This document shows, piece by piece, positions 61,922 to 64,000 of a stretch of DNA of 64,000 nucleotides; position 1 is the first letter of the stretch; each line of letters opens with the position of its first letter. Where the stretch lies: NCBI RefSeq assembly GCF_900105925.1, contig NZ_LT629791.1:806001-870000 (forward strand). Reading direction: 5' to 3'. A model generated the notes under the pieces. It was not told the origin of the DNA and ran no database searches. It saw only the letters and a program-made list of their open reading frames with translations. The translations under genes and the position numbers were made by a program. Source of the stretch: Jiangella alkaliphila (lineage in GTDB: Bacteria; Actinomycetota; Actinomycetes; Jiangellales; Jiangellaceae).

Positions 61922-63169
61922 TCATTTGCCCTCGTCGTCAGGCTTCTGGTCGTCGTCCTGGTCGGCCCACAGCAGCCCGTCGACCTGGTCCGCGACCGCT
62001 CGTCGGATCGGGTCGGTGACGTGCTGATATCGAGCCGCCATCGCTGTCGACGACCATCCCATGATGGACATGACCGTCCGCTCAGGCACGCCGAGGATCA
62101 GCAACACGGTCGACGCCGTATGCCGGGCATCGTGCAGCCGACCGTCACGGACGCCGGCAGACTTCAAGAGCCGCTTCCACTCGTGGTAGTCCGTCCCCGG
62201 TGCCAGCGCTGTCCCGTTTAGCTTCGCGAACACCCAGCCCTCGTCCTTCCAGCCGTCACCGGCGGCGGCCCGCTCGGCGTCCTGCTCCTTCCGGTGCGTT
62301 TCGAGCAGCGCCACGAGCTGGGTCGGTAGTCCGACGACGCGGCGGCCGGCACGGGACTTCGTGTCCTTCGTGTCGGCGTTCACCTGGATCCGCTGCGGGC
62401 AGTCGCCGGCCTTCTGCCGCCCGCAGGTTCCGTCGCAGCCGTGAGCGAACTTCGGCCGCAGCCGACTACGGCGGACACGTAGCGTTCCGGTCTTCAGGTC
62501 GAGGTGCGACCACTTCAACCCCAGCGCCTCACCCTGACGCAGGCCAAGAGCCAGCGCGATCGCCCATCGAGCGCTGTTCCGGCGCTCACCGGCCACCTTC
62601 AGCAGACGCTTCACCTCGTCGACGTCGTACGGCTCGACCTCGATCTCCTCGACGTTCGGAGCCTTCGCCTGCGTGGCTGGATTCGACGTCAGGTACTTGC
62701 GTCGCACGGCCTCGTTCAGCGCGGCCCGGATCGTGCGGTGCACGTGGTGAGCCGTTCCCGCACTACGACCCTTCTCCTTCTGCATCACCGCGTACAGCTT
62801 CTCCAGGTGCTCGGGCGCCAGACGTTCGAGGCGATGCTTCCCAACGCCAGGCACCAGGTGAACCTTGATGTCCCGGCGATACCCGTCGTGCGTGTACTCA
62901 CTGATTGCCGGCGGGACGGCGATGTTCTCGATCCAGTGTGTAAGCCAGGTCTCGACGGTCCATCGATGGCCGGCCTTGCGCATGGCTCCGGCGTCGCGGT
63001 CCCGTTCGAGCTTGCGGACCTTGGCGATGACCTCGGCTTCGGTCTTGCCTCGCACGTGCCGGCGGTCCGGGGAGCCGTCGTCCTTGATGCCGACGGTGAC
63101 GCGGCCGTGCCAGTCGCCGTCCTTGCCAAGGTAGATGCTCGATGCGCCGTTGGGTCTGCGGGTGGCCAT
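61922..63169 (-). CDS. Tyrosine integrase of the tRNA-Ser element
   Basis: A 415-residue integrase: Arm-type N-terminus (SIYLGKDGDWHGRVTVGI), core-binding domain, then catalytic Arg in LALGLRQGEALGLKWSHL, HDARHTASTVLL and Tyr in AARYQHVTDPIRR. An insert with CDGTCGRQKAGDC carries cysteines typical of actinomycete element integrases. ATG 63169 overlaps the xis stop. It faces the 3' end of tRNA-Ser, the pSAM2-like arrangement. Confidence 0.95.
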   Translation of the reverse strand: MATRRPNGASSIYLGKDGDWHGRVTVGIKDDGSPDRRHVRGKTEAEVIAKVRKLERDRDAGAMRKAGHRWTVETWLTHWIENIAVPPAISEYTHDGYRRDIKVHLVPGVGKHRLERLAPEHLEKLYAVMQKEKGRSAGTAHHVHRTIRAALNEAVRRKYLTSNPATQAKAPNVEEIEVEPYDVDEVKRLLKVAGERRNSARWAIALALGLRQGEALGLKWSHLDLKTGTLRVRRSRLRPKFAHGCDGTCGRQKAGDCPQRIQVNADTKDTKSRAGRRVVGLPTQLVALLETHRKEQDAERAAAGDGWKDEGWVFAKLNGTALAPGTDYHEWKRLLKSAGVRDGRLHDARHTASTVLLILGVPERTVMSIMGWSSTAMAARYQHVTDPIRRAVADQVDGLLWADQDDDQKPDDEGK

Positions 63170-63399
63170 CACGCCACCTGTCCCGTGGCTTGGGCCTGGC
63201 GCAGCTGGTCGGCGACGTATTCGCGCAGGCACTCCACCGGCACGCGGCGAAGGTAGCCGATCTTGATGGACCGAATCTGTCCACCCATGACCAGTGCGTA
63301 CATCGTGGTCCGACCGATGCGCAGGTACCGAGCGGCTTCCTCGATGGTCAGGACGTCACCAGCCGATTGGAGTTCGATCAGCGTCTCGTCGTCGTTCAT
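63169..63399 (-). CDS. xis: Excisionase (helix-turn-helix, Xis-like)
   Basis: A 76-residue protein with the excisionase HTH VLTIEEAARYLRIGRTTMYAL and a wing RSIKIGYLRRVPVECLREYV. ATG 63399 has GGAAGGA upstream; an ATG at 63417 (one base after the rep stop) is an alternative and would add six residues. It is coupled to the integrase (ATGA). Confidence 0.92.
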   Translation of the reverse strand: MNDDETLIELQSAGDVLTIEEAARYLRIGRTTMYALVMGGQIRSIKIGYLRRVPVECLREYVADQLRQAQATGQVA

Positions 63400-63418
63400 G
63401 CGGGCTGTTCCTTCCATG

Positions 63419-64000
63419 TCACGCCGCCGGGGCAGCGGCAGGTCTTGCAGTTGCCGAAAGACCGAGCGCGATTGGGCCGGCGCGGGTCTTGGCGTCCTCG
63501 TACTGGGCTCGCCAGCGATGTTTCTGGGCGATGGCGTGCGCGATGAGCCGGGCATAGGTCGGTGCGTCGAGGTCGCCCGGCTTGGTCGTCGTCCAGACGA
63601 AGCGGGGCAGTCCGTCGGGCCCCGCGGCAGTTGCCGAAAGCTCGTCGTGGTCGTCCATCTCGACACCGGCTTCGGCCAGGACCGCACGAACGACGGCGGC
63701 ACGGTCGGCCCGGTGCTCGTCGAGGGTCTTCCCGGTCCACCGTCGGCTGACGAGGACGCGGCGGCCGCCGAGCCCGAGGTGGTCCCGGTCGTGCGCCTTC
63801 GAGGAGCAGCGACCGGGTTCCAGGCCTGCGCGAGGGTCCTTGGGTTGGATGCCGTAGCGGAGCCAGTTCGCGCACGTCGGCGAGCACGGCAGCCACCGGA
63901 CCTCTTCGGCGATCCGGTCGATGTGTGCACGCCTCGCCGCCGACGCGGGTGCCTCGCCATCGCCGTCGCCGTCGTCGTGGAGCGAGTCGGTGATCGACTT
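63419..64000 (-). CDS. RepSA-like replication initiator, C-terminal part (cut by window edge)
   Basis: Read from the right edge, the minus strand is open for 194 codons: EVRWLPCSPTCANWLRYGIQ, PRAGLEPGRCSSKAHDRDHLG and GGRRVLVSRRWTGKTLDEHR match the C-terminal region of pSAM2-type RepSA initiators. Such proteins start replication of the excised element. The stop lies one base before an alternative xis start. The N-terminal part is outside the window. Confidence 0.85.
   Translation of the reverse strand, partial: KSITDSLHDDGDGDGEAPASAARRAHIDRIAEEVRWLPCSPTCANWLRYGIQPKDPRAGLEPGRCSSKAHDRDHLGLGGRRVLVSRRWTGKTLDEHRADRAAVVRAVLAEAGVEMDDHDELSATAAGPDGLPRFVWTTTKPGDLDAPTYARLIAHAIAQKHRWRAQYEDAKTRAGPIALGLSATARPAAAPAA

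Overview
The window is high-GC double-stranded DNA with dense, overlapping genes, frequent GTG starts and actinobacterial families throughout (DrrAB-type exporters, DUF5753/DUF6879 regulators, DUF5063, RepSA-like initiator). It comes from a soil-type actinomycete. I cannot name the genus from sequence alone.

Core chromosome is clearest at the right: a tRNA-Pro, a metallophosphoesterase, a DHA2 drug transporter, a YqeY protein, asd-ask, a DUF5063 gene, recR, ybaB, dnaX, the SRP RNA and a tRNA-Ser (51.2-61.8 kb). The left edge cuts through lgt, followed by an ABC-2 transporter, a NarL-type two-component pair, a DrrAB-type exporter with a PadR regulator, and a HAAS-domain membrane protein (1-6.7 kb).

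From 6.8 to 12.6 kb lies a mercury detoxification locus: an ArsR-type sensor divergent from merA, then a MerR-family gene, merB, and an ABC exporter with two permeases. It has no merT or merP. From 13.1 to 16.6 kb is a three-gene set that matches the ABC-three-component (ABC-3C) conflict systems: nuclease-like effector, middle component and zinc-hook ATPase. A broken monooxygenase gene follows. From 17.8 to 26.7 kb come a methyltransferase with its TetR regulator, a tRNA-like 3' fragment, a second TetR with a DrrAB-type exporter, and a sulfur module (MBL-rhodanese protein, ArsR-rhodanese fusion, two MFS transporters).

From 26.7 to 48.2 kb is a mosaic island. It carries putative defence genes (an Abi/HEPN-like protein, a PD-(D/E)XK nuclease, a PIN toxin with an Xre-ImmA antitoxin, and a 2OG-oxygenase-like gene coupled to a HEPN zinc-ribbon gene), a NucA-like toxin with a candidate immunity gene, and decayed integrative-element genes ending in xis and a tyrosine integrase. 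Between that integrase and tRNA-Pro (48.2-50.9 kb) is a metal or thiol cassette. It is driven by two MerR-type promoters with 19-bp spacers and includes a MerF-like membrane protein and an unusual thioredoxin fusion. A second, apparently intact rep-xis-int element sits at tRNA-Ser and runs off the right edge.

The least-described pieces are the oxygenase/HEPN pair, the MerR-controlled cassette bounded by integrase 3'-end sequence, and the coupling of merA/merB to a dedicated ABC exporter. All functional statements rest on motif reading; no searches were run.
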